From CAYYJM01 sp964471755 (lineage in GTDB: Bacteria > Planctomycetota > Planctomycetia > Gemmatales > Gemmataceae): 15,693 bases of DNA. A program made the translations under genes and the position numbers. The DNA is taken from positions 1 through 15,693 of the forward strand of contig CAYYJM010000145.1 of NCBI GenBank assembly GCA_964471755.1, given 5' to 3'. The notes under the pieces were generated by a model. That model was not told the origin of the DNA and did no database searches. It saw nothing but the letters and a program-made list of their open reading frames with translations. Below, piece by piece: positions 6,275 to 13,047 of the stretch (its first letter is position 1; every line of letters begins with the position of its first letter).

Positions 6275-7945
6275 ATGACCGCGAACGAGACGGCGACACC
6301 CGGTTCGGTTCCTCCCCAGGCGACGGGTCGCGGCCTGGCGTTCAAGTTGGCGGCTCTGGGTCTGGTGGTGGTCAGCGCCCTGGCCGGTACTGGCCTGGCC
6401 CGCTGGCTCGCCGCGCCGGAGCCGCAACCGACGACGCCGGCACAGAACGTGAAGGCCCAGTTTCAGACCTGGCCCAAACCGGATCTGACGCTGATCCTGA
6501 CGGCCCAGATGCACGGCTATCTGCTGCCCTGCGGTTGCTCGCGACCACAGATCGGCGGTCTGGAGCGACGCTATAACCTGATGCAGATGATCCTGGACAA
6601 GGGCTGGCGAGTGCTGCCGCTCGACCTGGGCGACGTGGCCCAGAAGGAGGGCCCCGCCAAGCTCCCGAATCTTCAGGGCAAGATCAAGTTCGTGTACGCC
6701 CTGCGAGCGCTGAAGATGATGGGCTATACCGGCCTGGGTCTGGGCGAGTACGAGACGGCGTTGCCGACCTTCGACGCGCTGGGCGAAATCCTCAACGCCA
6801 GGGTGCCGCCGATCATCCTCGGAAACCTGGAGGATCCCAACGGCGGTTTGCGGGAGGCGATGAAACCGCACCTGAGCCGCTGGAGCCTCATGGAAGACCC
6901 AGCCTCGAAACTCCGCATCGGGGTGACGTCGATCATTGGTTCGGGCGTCGCGGCGCGGATCAAGGATCAGGAACTCAAGATCTCGGAGAGTGCCCCGGCC
7001 CTGAAACAGATCGTCAAGGAGATGGACGCCGCCCAGCTCAACTACCGTGTCCTGCTCTATCAGGGATCGCTGACGCGCGGCAAGCGCGGGTTCCAGTCCG
7101 AGGCGGTCGAGGTGGCCAAGGCGTTTCCGAGCTTCGATCTGGTCGTCTGCCAGACCGAGGAGGAAGAACCGCCGGCGAATCCGACGCGGGTCAAGCATGC
7201 CGGTGGCGGCGAGACGCTCGTGCTGGGCATCGGCCACAAGGGTCGCTACGTCGGTGTCCTGGGTCTGTACAAGAAACCAGGCGGCGGCTTCGAGACACGC
7301 TGGGAACTCGTCCAGATGACCGAGGCGTTCCTGACGCCGGAGGCGCAGCGCGACAAGCATCCGATCGTCAACCTTCTGGAGGACTACACGAAGGAACTTC
7401 GCGATCGGAACTACCTGTCGCGGGCTCCGCGTCTACGGCATCCGTCGCAGGTCGCCATCGAGGGCAAGAAGCCGGTCTTCGTCGGCTCGGAGAAGTGCAA
7501 GAAGTGCCACGAACACGCGCATGACATCTGGTCGAAGACGCCGCACTCGCATGCTTACGCAACGCTGGAAGATCCCACGCTGCGGCCCGGCAACCGCCAG
7601 TACGATCCGGAGTGCATCGTCTGCCACACGGTCGGGATCGGCTACGACTCCGGCTTCCGGGATGAGAAGCAAACGCCGCTCCTGAAGAACGTGGGCTGCG
7701 AGAGCTGCCATGGGCCTTGCAGCGAGCATGTCCGTACGCCGCTGGACGCGACCTGGTATCCGCTCATCAACCCGTATCGGCCGACCGGCGAAAACGAGAC
7801 GGCAGACGAGAAAAAGAAGCGGATGAGCCGGATCGACCAGTTCTGCCAGAAGTGCCACGACATCGACAATGACGTGACCTGGTCGCACGTGGGCTTCGAG
7901 AAGAAGTGGGCGAAGATCGCGCACCCGACGCCGAAGCCGGAGTGA
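6275..7945 (+). CDS. Membrane-anchored tetraheme c-type cytochrome with a 5'-nucleotidase-like domain
   Basis: This encodes 556 residues. A transmembrane anchor lies at about 22-44. Residues 70-350 resemble the UshA/5'-nucleotidase metallophosphoesterase fold, but the metal motifs are degenerate. The usual D-x-H is Q78-M-H80, the G-D motif is kept (G119-D120), and the usual GNHE is GEYE (157-160). A CGC pair sits at Cys86 and Cys88. Residues 400-556 are a cytochrome c554-like domain with four haem motifs: CKKCH (408-412), CIVCH (447-451), CESCH (475-479) and CQKCH (524-528). Extra histidines (424, 426) could be axial ligands. The protein should carry electrons outside the membrane, although its donor and acceptor are unknown. 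GGAGGA at 6259-6264 lies 10 nt before the ATG. It is likely cotranscribed with the preceding envelope protein gene. Confidence 0.87.
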   Translation: MTANETATPGSVPPQATGRGLAFKLAALGLVVVSALAGTGLARWLAAPEPQPTTPAQNVKAQFQTWPKPDLTLILTAQMHGYLLPCGCSRPQIGGLERRYNLMQMILDKGWRVLPLDLGDVAQKEGPAKLPNLQGKIKFVYALRALKMMGYTGLGLGEYETALPTFDALGEILNARVPPIILGNLEDPNGGLREAMKPHLSRWSLMEDPASKLRIGVTSIIGSGVAARIKDQELKISESAPALKQIVKEMDAAQLNYRVLLYQGSLTRGKRGFQSEAVEVAKAFPSFDLVVCQTEEEEPPANPTRVKHAGGGETLVLGIGHKGRYVGVLGLYKKPGGGFETRWELVQMTEAFLTPEAQRDKHPIVNLLEDYTKELRDRNYLSRAPRLRHPSQVAIEGKKPVFVGSEKCKKCHEHAHDIWSKTPHSHAYATLEDPTLRPGNRQYDPECIVCHTVGIGYDSGFRDEKQTPLLKNVGCESCHGPCSEHVRTPLDATWYPLINPYRPTGENETADEKKKRMSRIDQFCQKCHDIDNDVTWSHVGFEKKWAKIAHPTPKPE

Positions 7946-7962
7946 GGGCCAAAAAGGAAGAA

Positions 7963-7985
7963 CGCCCGACGACCGCCGCCGGGCG
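7963..7985 (+). terminator. Possible hairpin terminator after the cytochrome gene
   Basis: CGCCCG (7963-7968) pairs with CGGGCG (7980-7985) around an 11-nt loop, 17 bp after the cytochrome stop. No T tract follows, so it may be a weak or factor-assisted terminator, or may not act as one. Position in the convergent gap is the main support. Confidence 0.3.
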
Positions 7986-8138
7986 CTCCTCCGATCGGGG
8001 AAGAAACACGTCTGAATCGCCGGGGAACGGGGCTCGCCTCTGTCGAGAGGTTGGCCCGTCTTCGTTCTCCTGATACCGGATAGATGCGCAGGATCGGATC
8101 GCTTGCGCCGAGCTTGCGAATTTTTCGAGAACTGGGGA

Positions 8139-8765
8139 TCAGCCAGCCGTTTCACCGCAGGGTAGGGGCTGGAGCTGGCCGGTGGTCGTGTCGTAGGTCG
8201 CGCACCAGCCATCGACGACGGCGGCGACCACGACGAAGTATCGCCCCGGTGGCGACAGCGCGATCGATGCCGCACCACGCCAGTCGAGTGGTCCCTCTTC
8301 GCTGCCGATCCACCAGCGATGATAGTGTCCGACGAACTGCACGCGCTGCCCGGTCGTGGCGAAGGCACTCCGAGCCTTGACGGTCAGGTCGAGCGGGCCT
8401 TCCATGATCCACATCGCCATCAGATCGTACGGATCGATGCCGGCTTCCTCGTGGCTCAAGCGGCAGTCCGCGATCTCCAGCCAGGGGCGGAGCGTCGCCA
8501 TGTAGTCCAGGACGCCGGGAAAGCGGGTCCGGGCGGTTTCGGTGATGTTGATGCAGAGGGCCATGTCGTGGTTGCCCCAGACGCCGATCGTGCCGGCGTC
8601 GCGCAGCAGGTCCGCGACCGCATCCTCGCCACGGATGGCACTGACCGGGTCGAGGCTGTCGCCCAGGGTGACGACCTGGTCAACCCGATGTTGGCGAAAC
8701 AGGGCCAGAGCGCGGCTCAAGCTGGCCGCGTCGTTGTGAATGTCGGTCACCAGGCCGAGGAGCAT
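8139..8765 (-). CDS. Calcineurin-like metallophosphoesterase
   Basis: This encodes 208 residues with the complete signature of the calcineurin-like phosphoesterase family in order: D8-I-H10, G35-D36, G64-N-H-D67, an H105 region, and G146-H-Y-H149. Such proteins bind two metal ions and cleave phosphomono- or diesters. The short single-domain form resembles YfcE-type or protein-phosphatase-like bacterial enzymes. No signal peptide is present, so it is cytosolic. The native substrate cannot be read from sequence. GGAG about 8 nt before the ATG supports the start. The gene lies downstream of the GH57 gene on the same strand, but the 205-bp gap is filled by a large inverted repeat that may insulate the two. 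It is convergent with the cytochrome gene. Confidence 0.88.
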   Translation of the reverse strand: MLLGLVTDIHNDAASLSRALALFRQHRVDQVVTLGDSLDPVSAIRGEDAVADLLRDAGTIGVWGNHDMALCINITETARTRFPGVLDYMATLRPWLEIADCRLSHEEAGIDPYDLMAMWIMEGPLDLTVKARSAFATTGQRVQFVGHYHRWWIGSEEGPLDWRGAASIALSPPGRYFVVVAAVVDGWCATYDTTTGQLQPLPCGETAG

Positions 8766-8810
8766 GGGTGACTCCGGGATGATCCGAGGTCGCCAGGCAA
8801 GAGACTGTCT

Positions 8811-8951
8811 GTTCTGACTTTCTAACTTTTTTGGACTGCGGCGATCCTTCGCCGCTTTGACTTTCTCACTGTTGGGACGACCGAGGCAGAAAGTCAGAAA
8901 GGAAGAGCGGCGAAGAATCGCCGCAGTCCAAAAAAGTCAGAAAGTCAGAAC
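8811..8951. repeat. Large nested inverted repeat with 45-bp arms
   Basis: The arms 8811-8855 and 8907-8951 are reverse complements at 43 of 45 positions. Each arm ends in its own perfect 7-bp hairpin: GCGGCGA/TCGCCGC at 8838-8855 around TCCT, and at 8907-8924 around AGAA. The 9-mer TGACTTTCT occurs four times, at 8815 and 8858 on the plus strand and at 8888 and 8939 on the minus strand. Both mismatches become G-U pairs in a minus-strand transcript, so that RNA has an unbroken 45-bp stem. Minus-strand genes lie on both sides. It could be a small non-autonomous mobile element, a REP/BIME-like unit, or a strong transcription or RNA-processing signal. It contains no gene. Confidence 0.92.
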
Positions 8952-8970
8952 AATCGGCGGCCTCGAAGAA

Positions 8971-10554
8971 TCAGGCGTACAGACGGTAATCGAGCGTCGG
9001 AAACAGATTGTGTCGGCGTTCGATCTCGGCCAGCCAGGGTTCATCGATCTCGCCGCGGTTGAGCTGGTCGTACAGGGCGTTGAAGTTCAGCACGTGGACC
9101 TTGGTCCGCTCGACGGCGTAGGGGACCATGGTGCCGGTCTTCATGATGAAGGCCCAGTCGCTGGACTGGGCCAGCATCAGTTCGCGGGCGGCCTGGTTGA
9201 GGGCGCGACGGCGGAGCGGTGTCGGTTCGCCGTTGGCCCGGGCCAACTCGACCATGCGATCGGCCCCCTCGTGCAGATGGCGGTAGATCCAGTCGTTGGA
9301 GCTTTCGAGCCAGACGTCGGCGTAGCCCTTGTAGCCCCAGCTCGACATGATCGGCTGCGACGGCTGGACATTCGCATGCCGATCGAGATACTCCGCTGGC
9401 GTGATCGCCTTGATGGTCTGCTGGTCGAAGTGCATCTTGCGGAGCAGGAAGTCGATCCACTCGGGCCCCTCGAACCACCAGTGGCCGAACAGTTCGGCAT
9501 CGTACGGCGCGACGATGAGCGGCGGTCGTTCCATGGCACCGGCGAGCCATTCGACCTGCTTCTCGCGGTTGAACAGGAAGTTGCCGGCATGGTCGGCCGC
9601 CTTGTCCACGGCGGCCTGACGATGGTAGACTTCCTTCTGATCGGTTCGGCCGGTGATCTTGTGGTACTTGATGCCGAGCATGGACCGGATGCCCATGCGG
9701 TGCAGGTGGGGCTGGACGTACTCGTAATCGAGGTCGAAGCCGACATCGCGGTAGAAGTCGCGGTAGTTGTAGTCGCCGGGGTAGCCCTCGACGGCGCTCC
9801 AGACCTGCTTGGAGGATTCGGTGTCCCGGCCGAAGGCGGCGACGCCGGTGCCCGGGCAGCGGATCGGGGCGTAGATGCCGTAGTGCGGCCGGGGCTCGGC
9901 GAACAGAACGCCGTGCGTGTCGGTGAAGAAATACTGGATGCCGGCATCGCGGAGCAGTTCATCGACGCCCTCGGCGTAGCCGCACTCGGCCAGCCAGATG
10001 CCGCGTGGTCGTCGGCCGAAATGACGCTCGAACTCGCGGGCCCCCTGTTCGATCTGAGCCCGGCGCGCCTCGTGATTGTGGATCATGAGCGGCAGGAAGC
10101 CGTGCGTCGCGGCGCAGGTGATCAGTTCGAGCCGACCGGCGTCGAAGAAGCGTCGGAAGCCGTGGAGCAGGTTGTTGCCATACTGTTCGACGAAGACCTG
10201 ACGAGCGCGGCGGAAGCGATCGTGATACATCCAGGCCAGGGCGTGGATGTCGGCCTGCCAGCGGGTGCGATCGATCTCCTTGCCGGCCAGGGTGATCAGG
10301 TTGTCGAGATGGCGGACGTAGCGATATTGCAGGAGCGGATCGGAGAGCATGGCGGCGAGCGTGGGCGTGACGGACAGGGTGAGCCGCCAATCGACGCCGT
10401 CGCGATCGAGGCCGTCCATCATCTCCAGTAAGGGGATGTAGGTCTCGGTGATGGCCTCATAGAGCCAGTCTTCTTCGAGGAAGTCGTCGAACTCGGGGTG
10501 GCGCACGAATGGGAGGTGCGCGTGCAGCGTGAGGCAGAGGTATCCAACCGGCAT
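8971..10554 (-). CDS. GH57 family 1,4-alpha-glucan branching enzyme
   Basis: This encodes 527 residues of glycoside hydrolase family 57, best matching the branching-enzyme subgroup that makes alpha-1,6 branches in glycogen-like glucans. Visible motifs are H11-A-H13 near the start, the nucleophile motif WLAEC with Glu190, and YDAELFGHWWFEGP, where Asp352 is the likely acid/base. The C-terminal helical part (about 410-527, DUF1957-like, with SSWGYKGYADVWL) is present. Length fits thermophile GH57 branching enzymes of about 520-560 residues. No signal peptide is seen, so it is cytosolic. The ATG at 10554 is preceded by GGAAGGA at normal spacing. A promoter candidate at 10618-10646 suggests its own transcript. 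No other glycogen gene lies in the window. An amylase or 4-alpha-glucanotransferase is the less likely alternative. Confidence 0.88.
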   Translation of the reverse strand: MPVGYLCLTLHAHLPFVRHPEFDDFLEEDWLYEAITETYIPLLEMMDGLDRDGVDWRLTLSVTPTLAAMLSDPLLQYRYVRHLDNLITLAGKEIDRTRWQADIHALAWMYHDRFRRARQVFVEQYGNNLLHGFRRFFDAGRLELITCAATHGFLPLMIHNHEARRAQIEQGAREFERHFGRRPRGIWLAECGYAEGVDELLRDAGIQYFFTDTHGVLFAEPRPHYGIYAPIRCPGTGVAAFGRDTESSKQVWSAVEGYPGDYNYRDFYRDVGFDLDYEYVQPHLHRMGIRSMLGIKYHKITGRTDQKEVYHRQAAVDKAADHAGNFLFNREKQVEWLAGAMERPPLIVAPYDAELFGHWWFEGPEWIDFLLRKMHFDQQTIKAITPAEYLDRHANVQPSQPIMSSWGYKGYADVWLESSNDWIYRHLHEGADRMVELARANGEPTPLRRRALNQAARELMLAQSSDWAFIMKTGTMVPYAVERTKVHVLNFNALYDQLNRGEIDEPWLAEIERRHNLFPTLDYRLYA

Positions 10555-10617
10555 GGATGCGGTCCTTCCCGACGGGGCCAGATCCGGCCACGCACCATCG
10601 CGACCTGGACGGTATCG

Positions 10618-10646
10618 AATGTACGGCCAGCAGGAGGCGGATGCAA
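10618..10646 (-). promoter_or_regulatory. Candidate promoter for the GH57 gene
   Basis: On the minus strand, TTGCAT (10641-10646) and TACATT (10618-10623) are exactly 17 bp apart, within the 112-bp gap after the acetyltransferase gene. A start near 10611 gives a leader of about 57 nt. Hexamer matches are modest (3 of 6 and 4 of 6). Confidence 0.25.
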
Positions 10647-10666
10647 GGGGCCAGTTTGGGAGCTGA

Positions 10667-11161
10667 TCAGGCTGGAGGGTCTGGGTATCTCTCCCAGCGC
10701 CAGACCAGACCATCGTCGGGGTCAACGACCTCGCCGACGTGGCGGAAGCCGCACTTCGTCAGGACGCGGGCCGAGGCGTTCGCTTCCGGCAGAGTGTGGG
10801 CGATGACCAGTCGAACCTGACCGCTGGCAAACGCGAAGGCGACGAGAGCGGTGGCAGCCTCGGTGGCGTAGCCGTTTCGCTGATGGTCCGGGTCAATGCC
10901 GTAGGCGATCTCGACGACGCCGTCCGAGGTTGGCGGCCCCTTGAAGGCGCACGAGCCGACGGCGGTCCCGGTCACGCGGTGGACGATGGAGAGACCGTGC
11001 GCCCACGGGTCGGGGGTGGTCGTGGCATGGACGCGCGCGACCCAGTCGGCCGACAACTGGGCCTTTACCTCGGGCGGCAGGCCGTCGATCCAGACGCGGA
11101 CTTGCTCCGGCGTCTGGAGAAACAGGCGGAGGTTCGGGGTTTCGAGTATCACGTCCGTCAT
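10667..11161 (-). CDS. GNAT family N-acetyltransferase (RimJ/RimL-like)
   Basis: This encodes 164 residues with the GNAT fold. Motif A reads VEIAYGIDPDHQRNGYATEA (residues 83-102), with the acetyl-CoA pyrophosphate loop Q94-R-N-G97-Y-A99. Motif B follows with N128-A-S-A-R-V-L and K-C-G-F (136-139). The N-terminal ETPNLRL (7-13) is typical of the RimJ/RimL-like subgroup that acetylates protein N-termini or small amines. The acceptor cannot be predicted. The start ATG overlaps the stop of the VOC-domain gene as ATGA (11158-11161), so translation is probably coupled. The pair sits divergent from oxyR, which may control it. The protein is cytosolic with no signal peptide. Confidence 0.88.
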   Translation of the reverse strand: MTDVILETPNLRLFLQTPEQVRVWIDGLPPEVKAQLSADWVARVHATTTPDPWAHGLSIVHRVTGTAVGSCAFKGPPTSDGVVEIAYGIDPDHQRNGYATEAATALVAFAFASGQVRLVIAHTLPEANASARVLTKCGFRHVGEVVDPDDGLVWRWERYPDPPA

Positions 11162-11928
11162 TGTGAGCTGTCCTGGTTTGCATCAGTAAGCGTTCGTCCG
11201 ACGCCCGGCGCGGAACCGGGTTGAGCGACACCGGAGACGAGTTCCGTGGTATGGGCCAGTTCTCCCGCAATCAGGGCCCGTTCGTCGTCGTCCAGCCCCA
11301 GCGTCAACACCTCCGAGAGCGACGACTGAGCCAGCGACCGAATCCCCAGGCGAACCGCGAGTTCGGCCCGGAACAGCATCGCGCGGGCGCGATCGAGGAC
11401 CGGGGCGTCGGGAGAGCGTGCCAGCCCGCTCTCCAGCGTCTTGAGGGCGGCGGCGTCATCGCCATGCGCGTCCCCGAGACGTGCGGCGACTTCAAGGATC
11501 TTCGCCAGGCCGGCCTTGGCACCGTCCGCGGCCTCCTCCGTATCCCCCGCCCTGGAGACCCGCAGCCAGTTGCCGCCCACGTCCACGACGCTGAACCCGT
11601 AGACCGTGCCGAACCGCTTCCGCGGCCGGAGGATGCGAGGGATGCCGGACACGGGCAGCTTGCCGAAGGCCCGCCGCAGCCCGTCCGCGAACGAGTGGTA
11701 CAGCGCATCCGGGTCGGGCACGACGACGATGACGCTGCCATAGGACTGCTCGGGGTCGAAGTCCGGCATGCCGAACAGGTGAACCTGCATCTCGTCGCGG
11801 ACGACGACGGCATAGGGGTTGGGGCGCAACTGACGGTAGGTCCGCGCAAAGCCCAGTGCCTCGTAGAAGGTGATGGCCTCGTCGAGTTCGCGGCAGGGAA
11901 GGATGGGGTACATCCGCTCGTTCGCCAT
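11158..11928 (-). CDS. VOC-superfamily (glyoxalase/bleomycin-resistance-like) protein with a helical C-terminal tail
   Basis: This encodes 256 residues. Residues 1-125 form one vicinal-oxygen-chelate domain, with YPILPCRELDEAITFYEALGF at the start and FGTVYGFSVVDVGGNWLRV at 106-124, as in bleomycin-resistance-like proteins. Residues 130-230 are an Ala/Leu-rich helical extension resembling TPR-type repeats (for example DDAAALKTLESGLARSPDAP). The last 25 residues are polar and likely disordered. Common VOC proteins of this type are 115-130 residues, so the tail is unusual. Binding of a small ligand or toxic compound is possible, but no substrate is evident. AGGAG lies 8 nt before the ATG at 11928. 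The stop overlaps the GNAT start. The gene is divergent from oxyR across 213 bp. Confidence 0.85.
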   Translation of the reverse strand: MANERMYPILPCRELDEAITFYEALGFARTYRQLRPNPYAVVVRDEMQVHLFGMPDFDPEQSYGSVIVVVPDPDALYHSFADGLRRAFGKLPVSGIPRILRPRKRFGTVYGFSVVDVGGNWLRVSRAGDTEEAADGAKAGLAKILEVAARLGDAHGDDAAALKTLESGLARSPDAPVLDRARAMLFRAELAVRLGIRSLAQSSLSEVLTLGLDDDERALIAGELAHTTELVSGVAQPGSAPGVGRTLTDANQDSSQ

Positions 11929-12015
11929 CGTACCGCTCCTGTCGCTGAATGGTGAACGACGCCACTGGGTCCGGCCGGGTGTCACCACGCCAGCAGGGGG
12001 TTACGCTCTGCACGA

Positions 12016-12048
12016 CGTTATAACGGGTTCCTGCCCGCCGTTCAAACG
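12016..12048. promoter_or_regulatory. Two CGTT-N2-AACG dyads coinciding with a minus-strand promoter candidate
   Basis: CGTTATAACG at 12016-12025 and CGTTCAAACG at 12039-12048 share the form CGTT-N2-AACG, 23 bp apart, close to two helical turns. On the minus strand they include TATAAC (-10, 12017-12022) and TTGAAC (-35, 12040-12045) with a 17-bp spacer, which would drive the VOC-GNAT genes. A regulator bound here would cover both promoter elements. OxyR is the neighbouring candidate, but the dyads do not match the classical OxyR ATAG spacing, so the binding protein is unknown. Confidence 0.45.
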
Positions 12049-12069
12049 GTTTCCTCGGCTCGCCCCTCC

Positions 12070-12088
12070 GACCGCGATTCAAGCGGTC
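12070..12088. repeat. GACCGC-N7-GCGGTC inverted repeat in the oxyR upstream region
   Basis: GACCGC (12070-12075) and GCGGTC (12083-12088) form a 6-bp inverted repeat with a 7-nt centre, 54 bp before the oxyR start. It also contains TTCAAGCGGT (12078-12087), a 9-of-10 direct repeat of TTCAAACGGT at 12041-12050. LysR-type regulators often bind dyads upstream of their own divergent promoters, so an autoregulatory site is possible. Confidence 0.4.
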
Positions 12089-12141
12089 ATCACGCCCTTC
12101 GCGGCGTACATCAACCAGACCACGCCTGCGGAGATCCGTCG

Positions 12142-13047
12142 ATGGAACTGCACCAGTTGCGCTACTTCGTCGCCGTCGCGGAGGAAGGCTCGTTCACCCG
12201 GGCGGCCGAACGCTGTGCCGTCACGCAGCCGGCCCTAAGCCAGCAGATCGCCAAGCTCGAAGCCGAACTCGGTCGGCCGCTCTTCGATCGCACCGGCCGT
12301 GGCGTCACCCCGACTCTCGTCGGCGTCGCCCTGCTCGAAGAAGCGCGCAACGTCCTCGGAGCCCTCGATCAGGCCCAGGAGCGCATGCGCCACCTGCGCA
12401 CCGATGACGCCGGCGTCGTCGCTCTGGGCGTCATCCCGACCGTCGCTCCGTATCTCTGTCCGCCCCTGCTGATCGAGTTCGCCCGGAAGCATCCACAGGT
12501 CGAGGTGATCCTCCATGAGGACTTCACCGAGCGCGTCCTGCCGGCCTGCCTGGCCGGCGACCTCGACCTCGTCGTCTGCGCTCTGCCGGTGGACGATGCC
12601 CGACTGCACGTCGAGCCGCTGTTCCGCGAGGAACTTCACCTGGTCGTGCCGGCCGGCCATCGACTGGCGACGGTCGAGCGGCCGACCCTGGAGCAGCTCG
12701 GAGACGAGGCGTTCGTCGTGCTGAATGATCTGCACTGCCTCGGCGAACAGACGGTCGCCTTCTGCCGACAGCCGGACTTCCATCCGCCGATCCGCTGCCG
12801 GACGGCCCAGCTCGCAACGGTGCTGCAACTCGTCGCCCTGGGCTACGGCGTCTCGCTCATCCCGGCGATGGCCCTCGACTCGACGCCGACGCAGGGCTGG
12901 GTCGCGCGGTCGGTCGGCCCGGAGCCGCCGTACCGGACGCTCTGCCTGGTCTGGCGCAAGGAACGCTACCAGGGCCGGGCCGTGCGGGCGCTCATCGAGG
13001 CATTGCGCGACGCGGCAGCCGCTCAGAACAACTCCCGCTCCCGCTGA
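12142..13047 (+). CDS. oxyR: OxyR-like LysR-family peroxide sensor regulator
   Basis: This encodes a 301-aa LysR-type regulator. The N-terminal winged HTH spans about 1-60 (MELHQLRYFVAVAEEGSFTRA, then ALSQQIAKLE). The sensor domain carries the OxyR redox signature. HCLGEQTVAFC at residues 198-208 places Cys199 and Cys208 at the spacing and, as it happens, the numbering of the E. coli OxyR disulfide pair, with the adjacent His198. IPTVAPYL at 98-105 matches the OxyR IPTVGPYL segment, which includes the conserved Thr100. It should sense H2O2 by forming the Cys199-Cys208 disulfide. GGAG (12130-12133) lies 8 nt before the ATG. It is divergent from the VOC-GNAT pair, the usual arrangement for a LysR-type target. 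Its 3' end overlaps the convergent dihydroorotase-like gene by 25 bp. Confidence 0.87.
   Translation: MELHQLRYFVAVAEEGSFTRAAERCAVTQPALSQQIAKLEAELGRPLFDRTGRGVTPTLVGVALLEEARNVLGALDQAQERMRHLRTDDAGVVALGVIPTVAPYLCPPLLIEFARKHPQVEVILHEDFTERVLPACLAGDLDLVVCALPVDDARLHVEPLFREELHLVVPAGHRLATVERPTLEQLGDEAFVVLNDLHCLGEQTVAFCRQPDFHPPIRCRTAQLATVLQLVALGYGVSLIPAMALDSTPTQGWVARSVGPEPPYRTLCLVWRKERYQGRAVRALIEALRDAAAAQNNSRSR

Noticed and set aside
5966..7360. Minus-strand open frame of over 450 codons opposite the envelope protein and cytochrome genes
   Set aside because: It spans two real genes and the gap between them, with no domain. It is a shadow of high-GC coding sequence.
8811..8951. CRISPR array reading of the repeated TGACTTTCT units
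   Set aside because: The units are 9 bp, occur in both orientations and are unevenly spaced. There are no cas genes.
8857..10431. Long plus-strand open frame of over 500 codons
   Set aside because: It is antisense to the GH57 gene, which has clear family motifs. Its translation is rich in Val/Asp/Gly without any recognisable domain, as expected for GC-rich shadow frames.
11221..11955. Plus-strand open frame opposite the VOC gene
   Set aside because: The VOC gene has clear motifs and a good ribosome binding site, and the plus frame has neither.
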